Positions 33,134 to 46,908 of a stretch of 64,000 nt of DNA are shown here, one piece after another (within the stretch, counting starts at the first letter, position 1; each line of letters begins with the position of its first letter). The DNA comes from Cinclus cinclus (Eukaryota > Chordata > Aves > Passeriformes > Cinclidae). The stretch covers positions 3,334,501 through 3,398,500 of the forward strand of contig NC_085059.1 in NCBI RefSeq assembly GCF_963662255.1, given 5' to 3'. Made by a program: the position numbers and the translations under genes. The notes beneath the pieces were generated by a model. It did no database searches. It saw nothing but the letters and a program-made list of their open reading frames with translations, and was not told where the DNA came from.

Positions 33134-33260
33134 GGATGGAGCCCCAGGAGCAGGACAACCTGATGCTCCCCTGCCCTGCCCACAGGCAGTGCCCAGCCTG
33201 GGGCGGGGCTGGCTGGCTCTCCTCAGGGACATGGTGCTCAAGGAAGTCCTGCTCTGCTGC

Positions 33261-33289
33261 TTCCTTCCTTCCTTCCTTCCTTCCCTCCC
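33261..33289 (+). repeat. TTCC microsatellite, unit 6 (about 29 bp)
   Basis: Short allele, same length as in unit 11. Confidence 0.95.
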
Positions 33290-35130
33290 AGACTGACAGG
33301 GAAAATGGGCATCGACAGGGCCCCGCTGTAAATATGTTCAGCATGTTCGAGGCTTTTTTTATAGGAACAATTTGAAGATTGTTAGCCTAAAGGTCCCAGA
33401 ATGTTAATCTATAGCTTCTAGATTTTTACTGTATAGGTCCCAGATTGTTACCAGTATAGTCTTCCTTGTAAATATGTTCTAGAGATTGTTGTTGTTGTTG
33501 CTGTTAGAAGGAAACATGTTCTTCAAATGTTTGGCTGAACTTTGTTCAATAAATACTATTTCTTATTAAAACCTCGCCTCTCTTTGCAATTCCTTTGGGC
33601 AACGTTTGCACAGTGCTGGTTTCCACTTGCTCATGGTTCCTGGGGCTGCAGGTCCCTGGGGGTGCTGGCACAGCCAGCCCTGGCTGGGGGTCCCTGTGCA
33701 GGGGGGTCCCACTGAGCCAGCACTGCTGTTCCTGGGGCACAGCAGTGTCCCCGAGGGCAAAGCTCTCACCAGCAGAGAGGGAGCTCTGACAGCAGCAGGC
33801 CCTGCAGCAATGCCACCAAAGCAAAGGAAACCTCCTGAGACCCTTCCTGCTGTGGCCACACGGACTCCTGGGCAGGAGCCAGCATCAGGCACAGGGATGC
33901 AACATCCACCTCCATGCTCTGAAGGTCACAACAGCCTTGGCAAGTCTGGGACCTGCACCCGGGCTGCTGCAGGGGCTGATGTTTAAGGCTTGCAGCCTCC
34001 AAAGCCTCTGGGCTTTGCTTCCCCCGCTGCCTTCCATTGCTCTGTGCCCAGGATCCTCACCCTGCCCGTGTTCCTGCTGCTGCCAGCAGCCCCCAGAGCC
34101 CCTCACTCCCTGAGCATCCCCATCACAGGGGGCACTGGCAAATCCCACACGCTTCACAAAGCAAACTCCCCCACAGTAACCAAACCACTCTTTGGTCAGA
34201 GGGTGCCAAGGGGAAGCTCAGCACCAGCTGCCGTTTAAAGCATGCTTTCAAAAGTGGGTTCAGGCACTCTGGCAGTGCCTGCTGTGCAGCTGAGGCTGTG
34301 GGGACACAGCACTGGCTCAGGCCAGCCCTCAGCCCCTCACAGCTCATGCCAAGGGCCCAGCTCACAAAGCAGTTTCACACCACTTGCTGCAGCTATTTCA
34401 AAGGCCTAAATGTCATTCGCAGGAGCCATTTAGTTGCCAACTCAGTGTCCGTGTCCTGGCAGGAGAAGCCACCAAGGGGCCTCTGCATGTGCACTCAGGG
34501 CACTTCCACTGCCATCCCAAAGGGATCGCAAAGGACAGGGCTCTTCTTTCAGCACTGCTGAGCTCCTCACGCAGCATTGAAGTCTCAGGAAGAGACAAGA
34601 ATTGAGTGCACCAGGGAAGCTGGCCTCGAAGAAAACGCATCAATCCCACGGCCCACCCAAGCCAACGGCCTGCATGTCTGTACCTTCTCCTCCTTCTCTC
34701 TTCTCTGCTGTCACTTTGCCCCTTCTCTCTGTCCGGGAGCTTGGCCTCTCAGACAAATAAAAGATGTGCATCCTCACCTAGGCACGGCATAGATGTCTTA
34801 CACAACTGTCCCTTCTTCCCCGACAGCTGCAAATCCTACAGCTGCCAGACCTCATCCCTTGCTCCTAGAAAGGGAGACAAGACTTTCCATTCTAATCCAT
34901 TGCCCAGCCCTAAGTCAACGACACAGTCAGTAGAAATAGCTGTGAAATCCCCGGCAGGAACCTGCCAGAAGAGCTACAGCTGTGGAGGGGGAAGCAGCAA
35001 ACTCCCACCCCCACCACTGCTTTGGACTCCTTGCCAGCTAAAACAGATCCCACTCCTGGGATTTTTTTCCATTTTTTGTTAACCACAACTACCATCAATT
35101 TAAATCCATTGAAAACAAGATCACAGGAGG

Positions 35131-35327
35131 GGTTGCGTGGAAAGGAACCTTCAATCCCACCCAGTGCAAGCTTTGCCATGGCAGGGACACCTGCCACTGT
35201 CCCACGCTGCTCCAGCCTGGCCTTGGGCACTGCCAGGGATCCAGGGGCAGCCACAGCTGCTCTGGGCACCCTGTGCCAGCCCTGCCCATCCTGCCAGGGA
35301 ACACTTCCTGACCCATATCCCATCTGA
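35131..35327 (-). repeat. CR1 fragment, antisense (unit 7)
   Basis: Copy of the element at 898-1094. Confidence 0.7.
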
Positions 35328-36997
35328 AGCCGCTCCCAGTGCCAACAGGTGTCACTGCATGGCCTTGGGATGATGGATCAAGAGAAAGCCCCAAGCTTTG
35401 AGCCGAGCTCCCAGTGCCTGTGCTGGGGACGTGCCACCCACCTGCCCCTCAACCACTCAACTGCCTCGCAGCCAAATGGAGTGTCCAACGGGTAAAGCAC
35501 TCCCAGAGGATCAAACCCTGGTCACTGCACCAATGACAAGGTCTTTATTGGGAAAAGAAATGTCGAAGCACAGCGACATTTCTTTTCCAAGCAGGAGACG
35601 CTGATCCTGTGACGGCAGCGCAGGGATGCTGTTATTGCTGGTCCTCATTTCATCCCTTTATCAGCTGCAGGGCCACCAGGACAGGCTGTGGTCTCCCAGG
35701 GCAGCTCTGAGTGACACTGCTGTCCCCACCAGCTGTCCCCAGCCCTGGGCGCTGCCACGTGCCCCAGCCTCTGCAGCCCAAAGCACCTGGAGATCCCCCC
35801 GAGCATCAGCGATCAGGGCCGCTGCAATCAGCCTGCTGACCCAAAACCTCAAGTGCTGCCACAAGAAAAGCAGCTGATTCATTGATACCTCGGAATTTCA
35901 TGTCTCAATGCAAGGACAGGAAGCAGCCCTATGCCACCAAATCATTGCTAAGGGCTTGCAAGCCTCAACGCGGAGATTTCAGCGTTGGACACGCAGTCAG
36001 GGCAAGGGTAAATCCACACAGAGATGACACAGAAATTCCAAAACACACATCATGTTTGTCTTGACGCCTTTCTTGTTGGCTCAAGGGCTGTTTCCGTGGG
36101 CCACGCTTGCACAGAAAGAAAGGAAGTGCAGCTGCTGAGGAACATCTCCATGCCCTCAGCAGGTTTTGGTGCCTTTGCTGCAGGGCCGCTCCTGTCAGAG
36201 CCCCCTCTCTGCTGCTGACACCTTTGCTCTTGGGGACACCAGCCCAGGAACACCAGCAGGGCCCAGGGTTGGCTCAGGGGGACCCCCCTGTGCACAGGGA
36301 ATCCCAGCCACGTGGGTGTGCCTGCACCCCCAGAAACACCAAGATCTGGCAGCACTTTGATCCGCTGCTCTTTCTGCACACGGAACCATCTCCTTCCTTT
36401 GCCATCCCAGGAAAATTCAATCTCTACCTCAGCCAAAGATCATTTCCTACACATGGCTGATCAGAAATGTTCTTCTGGACTTCCTCCACCAAAACCACCC
36501 CCGCATGCCCACAAGACATTCCAGGGCCATCGGGAAACCCTCCACAAGCACTGCGCAGGCACCCAGGACCACGGGCTTTCCATCTCTGCCATTCAGGCTC
36601 CCTGCGCTGCTCCTGGTCATTTTCTCCTCCTCTCTCCATAACTTTGGGAACCACAGAGCTCCCAGGCTTTGGCAATTCCCAAGGCCACTGCCATCCTTGA
36701 CTTTTTGGACACCCCCAGGGCTGTGGACAGACACCCCTGTGTTTTCCCGCAGAAGATGTTAAGAGCCAACAGGAAGTCACAAAGTTACTGAGGCTGCTAG
36801 ATCACCTCCCCAAAAGAAAAAGCTGAAAAAGCTGTGGCTGCTGAGGAAGGGGAGGTGAAGCTTGTGTGGCAAGCTCAGAGCATATTCACAGTGAATGAAA
36901 GGTGGAAGAGGGAGAGTGACTCTTCCTCAGGAAGTCTACTGATGGGACAAGGGGGAATGGGATCAAACGGAAAGACAGTTGGAAGAGATCTGATGCT

Positions 36998-37191
36998 GGA
37001 AAGAAGTTCTTTAATGTGAGGCTGCTTGTCCCTGACACAGGGACTTGTGCACATGTGGGTGCCCCATCCCCAGCAACATCCAAGGCCACATTGGACAGGG
37101 TTGAAGTGCTGGGAGCTTGCTCAGGTTGGAACCAGATGATTTTTAGGGTCTCTTCCAAGCCAAACCACTCAAGGATTGGATGGTTCTATGG
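36998..37191 (+). repeat. CR1 fragment, sense (unit 7)
   Basis: Copy of the element at 2764-2957. Confidence 0.85.
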
Positions 37192-37355
37192 CGTCCATCT
37201 CCAAGAGAGGAGTGGCCCTGAAGCTTCTGTGACATCACAGGGCCCAGAGTGCTCCAGGTGGAAGGTCCAGGGCCTGGAGACCAGCACAACAGACAGTTCA
37301 CCTGCTGCCAGCACTCAGTTCTCCCCCACTCTTCGCTCACTGCCACGGTGCCAAG

Positions 37356-37946
37356 ATGTTTCTGCTGCCAGTACTCGCTTGTCCCCCGCTCTTCGTTCTC
37401 TGTCTTGGTGCTGAGCTGCTCCTGCTGCCGGGACTTTTCCTGCACTTCTACTGGAGCATCAACACCAACAGCATGAGCGCTCCTGTCCCAGTGGAGGTAC
37501 AGTGCCATCCCAGGGAGGGGGGCAGCCCTGACTGCCAGGGCAGGCTGCAGCCCTGTGGGGATGGATGCTGGGGACAGGGACCCCAAGTGACATTGTGCTG
37601 TCTCATGCAGACTGCCAGAGACACCATTGAGGATATGGAGGTGGATGAGCAGGATGACACCGAGCCCATGGAAGTGGATGAATATGATGAGACTGAGCCC
37701 ATGGAAGTGGATGAGCAGGATGACACCGAGCCCATGGAAGTGGACGAATATGATGAGACTGAGCCCATGGAAGTGGATGAGCAGGATGACACCGAGCCCA
37801 TGGAAGTGGACGAATATGATGAGACTGAGCCCATGGAAGTGGATGAGCAGGATGACACCGAGCCCATGGAAGTGGATGAATATGATGAGACTGAGCCCAT
37901 GGACGTCGATGAGAAGGACAAGGAAGAGCCCGTGATCCTGGCATGA
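37356..37946 (+). CDS. Acidic-repeat protein, copy 7 (196 codons)
   Basis: Longest copy: one extra 22-residue (66-bp) repeat pair. Trp-Ser at residues 33-34. Probable intron 37497-37610. Confidence 0.55.
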   Translation: MFLLPVLACPPLFVLCLGAELLLLPGLFLHFYWSINTNSMSAPVPVEVQCHPREGGSPDCQGRLQPCGDGCWGQGPQVTLCCLMQTARDTIEDMEVDEQDDTEPMEVDEYDETEPMEVDEQDDTEPMEVDEYDETEPMEVDEQDDTEPMEVDEYDETEPMEVDEQDDTEPMEVDEYDETEPMDVDEKDKEEPVILA

Positions 37947-38073
37947 GGATGGAGCCCCAGGAGCAGGACAACCTGATGCTCCCCTGCCCTGCCCACAGGC
38001 AGTGCCCAGCCTGGGGCGGGGCTGGCTGGCTCTCCTCAGGGACATGGTGCTCAAGGAAGTCCTGCTCTGCTGC

Positions 38074-38102
38074 TTCCTTCCTTCCTTCCTTCCTTCCCTC
38101 CC
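38074..38102 (+). repeat. TTCC microsatellite, unit 7 (about 29 bp)
   Basis: Short allele. Confidence 0.95.
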
Positions 38103-39941
38103 AGACTGACAGGGATAATGGGCATCGACAGGGCCCCACTGTAAATATGTTCAGCATGTTCGAGGCTTTTTTTTATAGGAACAATTTGAAGATTGTTAGC
38201 CTAAAGTTCCCAGAATGTTAATCTATAGCTTCTAGATTTTTACAGTATAAGTCCCAGATTGTTAACAGTATAGTCTTCCTTGTAAATATGTTCTAGAGAC
38301 TGTTGTTGTTGTTGTTAGAAGTAAATATGTTCTTCAAATGTTTGGCTGAACTTTGTTCAATAAATACTATTTCTTATTAAAACCTCGCCTCTCTTTGCAA
38401 TTCCTTTGGGCAACCTTTGCACAGTGCTGGTTTCCACTTGCTCATGGTTCCTGGGGCTGCAGGTCCCTGGGGGTGCTGGCACAGCCAGCCCTGGCTGGGG
38501 GTCCCTGTGCAGGGGGGTCCCACTGAGCCAGCACTGCTGTTCCTGGGGCACAGCAGTGTCCCCGAGGGCAAAGCTCTCACCAGCAGAGAGGGAGCTCTGA
38601 CAGCAGCAGGCCCTGCAGCAACGCCACCAAAGCAAAGGAAACCTCCTGAGACCCTTCCTGCTGTGGCCACAGGGACTCCTGGGCAGGAGCCAGCATCAGG
38701 CACAGGGATGCAACATCCACCTCCATGCTCTGAAGGTCACAACAGCCTTGGCAAGTCTGGGACCTGCACCCGGGCTGCTGCAGGGGCTGATGTTTAAGGC
38801 TTGCAGCCTCCAAAGCCTCTGGGCTTTGCTTCCCCCGCTGCCTTCCATTGCCCTGTGCCCAGGATCCTCACCCTGCCCGTGTTCCTGCTGCTGCCAGCAG
38901 CCCCCAGAGCCCCTCACTCCCTGAGCATCCCCATCACAGGGGGCACTGGCAAATCCCACACGCTTCACAAAGCAAACTCCCCCACAGTAACCAAACCACT
39001 CTTTGGTCAGAGGGTGCCAAGGGGAAGCTCAGCACCAGCTGCCGTTTAAAGCATGCTTTCAAAAGTGGGTTCAGGCACTCTGGCAGTGCCTGCTGCGCAG
39101 CTGAGGCTGTGGGGACACAGCACTGGCTCAGGCCAGCCCTCAGCCCCTCACAGCTCATGCCAAGGGCCCAGCTCACAAAGCAGTTTCACACCACTTGCTG
39201 CAGCTATTTCAAAGGCCTAAATGTCATTCGCAGCAGCCATTTAGTTGCCAACTCAGTGTCCGTGTCCTGGCAGGAGAAGCCACCAAGGGGCCTCTGCATG
39301 TGCACTCAGGGCACTTCCACTGCCATCCCAAAGGGATCGCAAAGGACAGGGCTCTTCTTTCAGCACTGCTGAGCTCCTCACGCAGCATTGAAGTCTCAGG
39401 AAGAGACAAGAATTGAGTGCACCAGGGAAGCTGGCCTCGAAGAAAACGCATCAATCCCACGGCCCACCCAAGCCAACGGCCTGCATGTCTGTACCTTCTC
39501 CTCCTTCTCTCTTCTCTGCTGTCACTTTGCCCCTTCTCTCTGTCCGGGAGCTTGGCCTCTCAGACAAATAAAAGATGTGCATCCTCACGTAGGCACGGCA
39601 TAGATGTCTTACACAACTGTCCCTTCTTCCCCGACAGCTGCAAATCCTACAGCTGCCAGACCTCATCCCTTGCTCCTAGAAAGGGAGACAAGACTTTCCA
39701 TTCTAATCCATTGCCCAGCCCTAAGTCAACGACACAGTCAGTAGAAATAGCTGTGAAATCCCCGGCAGGAACCTGCCAGAAGAGCTACAGCTGTGGAGGG
39801 GGAAGCAGCAAACTCCCACCCCCAACACTGCTTTGGACTCCTTACCAGCTAAAACAGACCCCACTCCTGGGATTTTTTTCCATTTTTTGTTAACCACAAC
39901 TACCATCAATTTAAATCCATTGAAAACAAGATCACAGGAGG

Positions 39942-40138
39942 GGTTGCGTGGAAAGGAACCTTCAATCCCACCCAGTGCAAGCTTTGCCATGGCAGGGACA
40001 CCTGCCACTGTCCCACGCTGCTCCAGCCTGGCCTTGGGCACTGCCAGGGATCCAGGGGCAGCCACAGCTGCTCTGGGCACCCTGTGCCAGCCCTGCCCAT
40101 CCTGCCAGGGAACACTTGCTGACCCATATCCCATCTGA
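39942..40138 (-). repeat. CR1 fragment, antisense (unit 8)
   Basis: Copy of the element at 898-1094. Confidence 0.7.
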
Positions 40139-41808
40139 AGCCGCTCCCAGTGCCAACAGGTGTCACTGCATGCCCTTGGGATGATGGATCAAGAGAAAGC
40201 CCCAAGCTTTGAGCAGAGTTCCCAGTGCCTGTGCTGGGGACGTGCCACCCACCTGCCCCTCAAGCACTCAACTGCCTCGCAGCCAAATGGAGTGTCCAAC
40301 GGGTAAAGCACTCCCAGAGGATCAAACCCTGGTCACTGCACCAATGACAAGGTCTTTATTGGGAAAAGAAATGTCGAAGCACAGCGACATTTCTTTTCCA
40401 AGCAGGAGACGCTGATCCTGTGCCGGCAGCGCAGGGATGCTGTTATTGCTGGTCCTCATTTCATCCCTTTATCAGCTGCAGGGCCACCAGGACAGGCTGT
40501 GGTCTCCCAGGGCAGCTCTGAGTGACACTGCTGTCCCCACCAGCTGTCCCCAGCCCTGGGTGCTGCCACGTGCCCCAGCCTCTGCAGCCCAAAGCACCTG
40601 GAGATCCCCCCGAGCATCAGCGATCAGGGCCGCTGCAATCAGCCTGCTGACCCAAAACCTCAAGTGCTGCCACAAGAAAAGCAGCTGATTCATTGATACC
40701 TCGGAATTTCATGTCTCAATGCAAGGACAGGAAGCACCCCTATGCCACCAAATCATTGCTAAGGGCTTGCAAGCCTCAACGCGGAGATTTCAGCGTTGGA
40801 CACGCAGTCAGGGCAAGGGTAAATCCACACAGAGATGACACAGAAATTCCAAAACACACATCATGTTGGTCTTGACGCCTTTCTTGTTGGCTCAAGGGCT
40901 GTTTCCGTGGGCCACGCTTGCACAGAAAGAAAGGAAGTGCAGCTGCTGAGGAACATCTCCATGCCCTCAGCAGGTTTTGGTGCCTTTGCTGCAGGGCCGC
41001 TCCTGTCAGAGCCCCCTCTCTGCTGCTGACACCTTTGCTCTTGGGGACACCAGCCCAGGAACACCAGCAGGGCCCAGGGTTGGCTCAGGGGGACCCCCCT
41101 GTACACAGGGAATCCCAGCCACGTGGGTGTGCCTGCACCCCCAGAAACACCAAGATCTGGCAGCACTTTGATCCGCTGCTCTTTCTGCACACGGAACCAT
41201 CTCCTTCCTTTGCCATCCCAGGAAAATTCAACCTCTACCTCAGCCAAAGATCATTTCCTACACATGGCTGATCAGAAATGTTCTTCTGGACTTCCTCCAC
41301 CAAAACCACCCCCGCATGCCCACAAGACATTCCAGGGCCATCGGGAAACCCTCCACAAACACTGCGCAGGCACCCAGGACCACGGGCTTTCCATCTCTGC
41401 CATTCAGGCTCCCTGCGCTGCTCCTGGTCATTTTCTCCTCCTCTCTCCATAACTTTGGGAACCACAGAGCTCCCAGGCTTTGGCAATTCCCAAGGCCACT
41501 GCCATCCTTGACTTTTTGGACACCCCCAGGGCTGTGGACAGACACCCCTGTGTTTTCCCGCAGAAGATGTTAAGAGCCAACAGGAAGTCACAAAGTTACT
41601 GAGGCTGCTAGATCACCTCCCCAAAAGAAAAAGCTGAAAAAGCTGTGGCTGCTGAGGAAGGGGAGGTGAAGCTTGTGTGGCAAGCTCAGAGCATATTCAC
41701 AGTGAATGAAAGGTGGAAGAGGGAGAGTGACTCTTCCTCAGGAAGTCTACTGATGGGACAAGGGGGAATGGGATCAAACGGAAAGACAGTTGGAAGAGAT
41801 CTGATGCT

Positions 41809-42002
41809 GGAAAGAAGTTCTTTAATGTGAGGCTGCTTGTCCCTGACACAGGGACTTGTGCACATGTGGGTGCCCCATCCCCAGCAACATCCAAGGCCAC
41901 ATTGGACAGGGTTGAAGTGCTGGGAGCTTGCTCAGGTTGGAACCAGATGATTTTTAGGGTCTCTTCCAAGCCAAACCACTCAAGGATTTCATGGTTCTAT
42001 GG
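41809..42002 (+). repeat. CR1 fragment, sense (unit 8)
   Basis: Copy of the element at 2764-2957. Confidence 0.85.
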
Positions 42003-42166
42003 CGTCCATCTCCAAGAGAGGAGTGGCCCTGAAGCTTCTGTGACATCACAGGGCCCAGAGTGCTCCAGGTGGAAGGTCCAGGGCCTGGAGACCAGCACAA
42101 CAGACAGTTCACCTGCTGCCAGCACTCAGTTCTCCCCCACTCTTCGCTCTCTGCCACGGTGCCAAG

Positions 42167-42691
42167 ATGTTTCTGCTGCCAGTACTCGCTTGTCCCCCGC
42201 TCTTCGTTCTCTGTCTTGGTGCTGAGCTGCTCCTGCTGCCGGGACTTTTCCTGCACTTCTACTGGAGCATCAACACCAACAGCATGAGCGCTCCTGTCCC
42301 AGTGGAGGTACAGTGCCATCCCAGGGAGGGGGGCAGCCCTGACTGCCAGGGCAGGCTGCAGCCCTGTGGGGATGGATGCTGGGGACAGGGACCCCAAGTG
42401 ACATTGTGCTGTCTCATGCAGACTGCCAGAGACACCATTGAGGATATGGAGGTGGATGAGCAGGATGACACCGAGCCCATGGAAGTGGATGAATATGATG
42501 AGACTGAGCCCATGGAAGTGGATGAGCAGGATGACACCGAGCCCATGGAAGTGGACGAATATGATGAGACTGAGCCCATGGAAGTGGATGAGCAGGATGA
42601 CACCGAGCCCATGGAAGTGGATGAATATGATGAGACTGAGCCCATGGACGTCGATGAGAAGGACAAGGAAGAGCCCGTGATCCTGGCATGA
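42167..42691 (+). CDS. Acidic-repeat protein, copy 8 (174 codons)
   Basis: Trp-Ser at residues 33-34. Probable intron 42308-42421. The 3'UTR has almost no TTCC expansion. Confidence 0.55.
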   Translation: MFLLPVLACPPLFVLCLGAELLLLPGLFLHFYWSINTNSMSAPVPVEVQCHPREGGSPDCQGRLQPCGDGCWGQGPQVTLCCLMQTARDTIEDMEVDEQDDTEPMEVDEYDETEPMEVDEQDDTEPMEVDEYDETEPMEVDEQDDTEPMEVDEYDETEPMDVDEKDKEEPVILA

Positions 42692-42818
42692 GGATGGAGC
42701 CCCAGGAGCAGGACAACCTGATGCTCCCCTGCCCTGCCCACAGGCAGTGCCCAGCCTGGGGTGGGGCTGGCTGGCTCTCCTCAGGGACATGGTGCTCAAG
42801 GAAGTCCTGCTCTGCTGC

Positions 42819-42843
42819 TTCCTTCCTTCCTTCCTTCCCTCCC
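42819..42843 (+). repeat. TTCC microsatellite, unit 8 (about 25 bp)
   Basis: Shortest allele in the window. Confidence 0.95.
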
Positions 42844-44683
42844 AGACTGACAGGGATAATGGGCATCGACAGGGCCCCGCTGTAAATATGTTCAGCATGT
42901 TCGAGGCTTTTTTTATAGGAACAATTTGAAGATTGTTAGCCTAAAGGTCCCAGAATGTTAATCTATAGCTTCTAGATTTTTACAGTATAAGTCCCAGATT
43001 GTTAACAGTATAGTCTTCCTTGTAAATATGTTCTAGAGATTGTTGTTGTTGTTGCTGTTAGAAGGAAACATGTTCTTCAAATGTTTGGCTGAACTTTGTT
43101 CAATAAATACTATTTCTTATTAAAACCTCGCCTCTCTTTGCAATTCCTTTGGGCAACGTTTGCACAGTGCTGGTTTCCACTTGCTCATGGTTCCTGGGGT
43201 TGCAGGTCCCTGGGGGTGCTGGCACAGCCAGCCCTGGCTGGGGGTCCCTGTGCAGGGGGGTCCCACTGAGCCAGCACTGCTGTTCCTGGGGCACAGCAGT
43301 GTCCCCGAGGGCAAAGCTCTCACCAGCAGAGAGGGAGCTCTGACAGCAGCAGGCCCTGCAGCAACGCTACCAAAGCAAAGGAAACCTCCTGACACCCTTC
43401 CTGCTGCAGCCACAGGGACTCCTGGGCAGGAGCCAGCATCAGGCACAGGGATGCAACATCCACCTCCATGCTCTGAAGGTCTCGACAGCCGTGGCAAGTC
43501 TGGGACCTGCACCCGGGCTGCTGCAGGGGCTGATGTTTAAGGCTTGCAGCCTCCAAAGCCTCTGGGCTTTGCTTCCCCCGCTGCCTTCCATTGCCCTGTG
43601 CCCAGGATCCTCACCCGGCCCGTGTTCCTGCTGCTGCCAGCAGCCCCCAGAGCCCCTCACTCCCTGAGCATCCCCATCACAGGGAGCACTGGCAAATCCC
43701 ACACGCTTCACAAAGCAAACTCCCCCACAGTAACCAAACCACTCTTTGGTCAGAGGGTGCCAAGGGGAAGCTCAGCACCAGCTGCTGTTTAAAGCATGCT
43801 TTCAAAAGTGGGTTCAGGCACTCTGGCAGTGCCTGCTGCGCAGCTGAGGCTGTGGGGACACAGCACTGGCTCAGGCCAGCCCTCAGCCCCTCACAGCTCA
43901 TGCCAAGGGCCCAGCTCACAAAGCAGTTTCACACCACTTGCTGCAGCTATTTCAAAGGCCTAAATGTCATTCGCAGGAGCCATTTAGTTGCCAACTCAGT
44001 GTCCGTGTCCTGGCAGGAGAAGCCACCAAGGGGCCTCTGCATGTGCACTCAGGGCACTTCCACTGCCATCCCAAAGGGATCGCAAAGGACAGGGCTCTTC
44101 TTTCAGCACTGCTGAGCTCCTCACGCAGCATTGAAGTCTCAGGAAGAGACGAGAATTGAGTGCACCAGGGAAGCTGGCCTCGAAGAAAACGCATCAATCC
44201 CACGGCCCACCCAAGCCAACGGCCTGCATGTCTGTACCTTCTCCTCCTTCTCTCTTCTCTGCTGTCACTTTGCCCCTTCTCTCTGTCCGGGAGCTTGGCC
44301 TCTCAGACAAATAAAAGATGTGCATCCACACCTAGGCACGGCATAGATGGCTTACAGAATTGTCCCTTCTTCCCCGACAGCTGCAAATCCTACAGCTGCC
44401 AGACCTCATCCCTTGCTCCTAGAAAGGGAGACAAGACTTTCCATTCTAATCCATTGCCCAGCCCTAAGTCAACGACACAGTCAGTAGAAATAGCTGTGAA
44501 ATCCCCGGCAGGAACCTGCCAGAAGAGCTACAGCTGTGGAGGGGGAAGCAGCAAACTCCCACCCCCACCACTGCTTTGGACTCCTTTCCAGCTAAAACAG
44601 ATCCCACTCCTGCGACTTTTTCCATTTTTTGTTAACCACAACTACCATCAATTTAAATCCATTGAAAACAAGATCACAGGAGG

Positions 44684-44880
44684 GGTTGCGTGGAAAGGAA
44701 CCTTCAATCCCACCCAGTGCAAGCTTTGCCATGGCAGGGACACCTGCCACTGTCCCACGCTGCTCCAGCCTGGCCTTGGGCACTGCCAGGGATCCAGGGG
44801 CAGCCACAGCTGCTCTGGGCACCCTGTGCCAGCCCTGCCCATCCTGCCAGGGAACACTTCCTGACCCATATCCCATCTGC
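44684..44880 (-). repeat. CR1 fragment, antisense (unit 9)
   Basis: Copy of the element at 898-1094. Confidence 0.7.
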
Positions 44881-46550
44881 AGCTGCTCCCAGTGCCAACA
44901 GGTCTCACTGCATGGCCTTGGGATGATGGATCAAGAGAAAGCCCCAAACTTTGAGCAGAGCTCCCAGGGCCTGTGCTGGGGACGTGCCACCCACCTGCCC
45001 CTCAAGCACTCAGCTGCCTCGCAGCCAGATGGAGTGTCCAACGGGTAAAGTACTCCCAGAGGATCAAACCCTGGTCACTGCACCAATGACAAGGTCTTTA
45101 TTGGGAAAAGAAATGTCGAAGCACTGCAACATTTCTTTTCCAAGCAGGAGACGCTGATCCTGTGCCGGCAGCGCAGGGATGCTGTTATTGCTGGTCCTCA
45201 TTTCATCCCTTTATCAGCTGCAGGGCCACCAGGACAGGCTGTTGTCTCCCAGGGCAGCTCTGAGTGACACTGCTGTCCCCACCAGCTGTCCCCAGCCCTG
45301 GGTGCTGCCACGTGCCCCAGCCTCTGCAGCCCAAAGCACCTGGAGATCCCCCTGAGCATCAGCGATCAGGGCCGCTGCAATCAGCCTGCTGACCCAAAAC
45401 CTCAAGTGCTGCCACAAGAAAAGCAGCTGATTCATTGATACCTCGAAATTTCATGTCTCAATGCAAGGACAGGAAGCACCCCTATGCCACCAAATCATTG
45501 CTAAGGGCTTGCAAGCCTCAACGCGGAGATTTCAGCGTTGGACACGCAGTCAGGGCAAGGGTAAATCCACACAGAAATGACACAGAAATTCCAAAACACA
45601 CATCATGTTGGTCTTGACACCTTTCTTGTTGGCTCAAGGGCTGTTTCCGTGGGACACGCTTGCACAGAAAGAAAGGAAGTGCAGCTGCTGACGAACATCT
45701 CCATGCCCTCAGCAGGTTTTGGTGCCTTTGCTGCAGGGCCGCTCCTGTCAGAGCCCCCTCTCTGCTGCTGACACCTTTGCTCTTGGGGACACCAGCCCAG
45801 GAACACCAGCAGGGCCCAGGGTTGGCTCAGGGGGACCCCCCTGTGCACAGGGACTCCCAGCCCCGTGGCTGTGCCAGCACCCCCAGAAACACCAAGATCT
45901 GGCAGCACTTTGCTCCGCTGCTCTTTCCGCACACGGAACCATCTCCTTCCTTTGCCATCCCAGGAAAATTCAACCTCTACCTCAGCCAAAGATCATTTCC
46001 TACACATGGCTGATCAGAAATGTTCTTCTGCACTTCCTCCACCAAAACCACCCCCGCATGCCCACAAGACATTCCAGGGCCATCGGGAAACCCTCCACAA
46101 ACACTGCGCAGGCACCCAGGACCACGGGCTTTCCATCTCTGCCATTCAGGCTCCCTGCGCTGCTCCTGGTCATTTTCTCCTCCTCTCTCCATAACTTTGG
46201 GAACCACAGAGCTCCCAGGCTTTGGCAATTCCCAAGGCCACTGCCATCCTTGACTTCTTGGACACCCCCAGGGCTGTGGACAGACACCCCTGTGTTTTCC
46301 CACAGAAGATGTTAAGAGCCAACAGGAAGTCACAAAGTTACGGAGGCTGCTAGATCACCTCCCCAAAAGAAAAAGCTGAAAAAGCTGTGGCTGCTGAGGA
46401 AGGGGAGGTGAAGCTTGTGTGGCAAGCTCAGAGCACATTCACAGTGAATGAAAGGTGGAAGAGGGAGAGTGACTCTTCCTCAGGAAGTCTACTGATGGGA
46501 CAAGGGGGAATGGGATCAAACGGAAAGACAGTTGGAAGAGATCTGATGCT

Positions 46551-46744
46551 GGAAAGAAGTTCTTTAATGTGAGGCTGCTTGTCCCTGACACAGGGAGCTG
46601 TGCACATGTGGGTGCCCCATCCCCAGCAACATCCAAGGCCACATTGGACAGGGTTGAAGTGCTGGGAGCTTACTCAGGTTGGAACCAGATGATTTTTAGG
46701 GTCTCTTCCAAGCCAAACCACTCAAGGATTGGATGGTTCTATGG
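46551..46744 (+). repeat. CR1 fragment, sense (unit 9)
   Basis: Copy of the element at 2764-2957. Confidence 0.85.
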
Positions 46745-46908
46745 CGTCCATCTCCAAGAGAGGAGTGGCCCTGAAGCTTCTGTGACATCACAGGGCCCAG
46801 AGTGCTCCAGGTGGAAGGTCCAGGGCCTGGAGACCAGCACAACAGACAGTTCACCTGCTGCCAGCACTCAGTTCTCCCCCACTCTTCTCTCTCTGCCACG
46901 GTGCCAAG

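Larger units (their letters stand above)
32011..34232 (+). repeat. Tandem unit 6 (5' part lost at provirus 1)
   Basis: Resumes directly after the 3' LTR at GTTAAGAG, equivalent to 2524 in unit 1, so the first roughly 2.5 kb are absent. Nearly identical to unit 11; both read GGAAAATGGGCATCGACAGG in the 3'UTR. AATAAA at 33548. Confidence 0.95.
34233..39043 (+). repeat. Tandem unit 7 (complete, 4811 bp)
   Basis: Has the rare variant GCTGTGCAGC near its start (about 34283; other units GCTGCGCAGC), shared only with unit 12. This supports the 29.3-kb higher-order period. The acidic ORF has one extra 66-bp repeat. Stem-loop at 35552-35587; AATAAA at 38359. Confidence 0.96.
39044..43786 (+). repeat. 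Tandem unit 8 (complete, 4743 bp)
   Basis: Same sub-type as units 2 and 7 (CCACGTGGGTG at about 41120, TTTGATCCGC). It has the shortest TTCC tract (42819-42843). Stem-loop at 40363-40398; AATAAA at 43102. Confidence 0.96.
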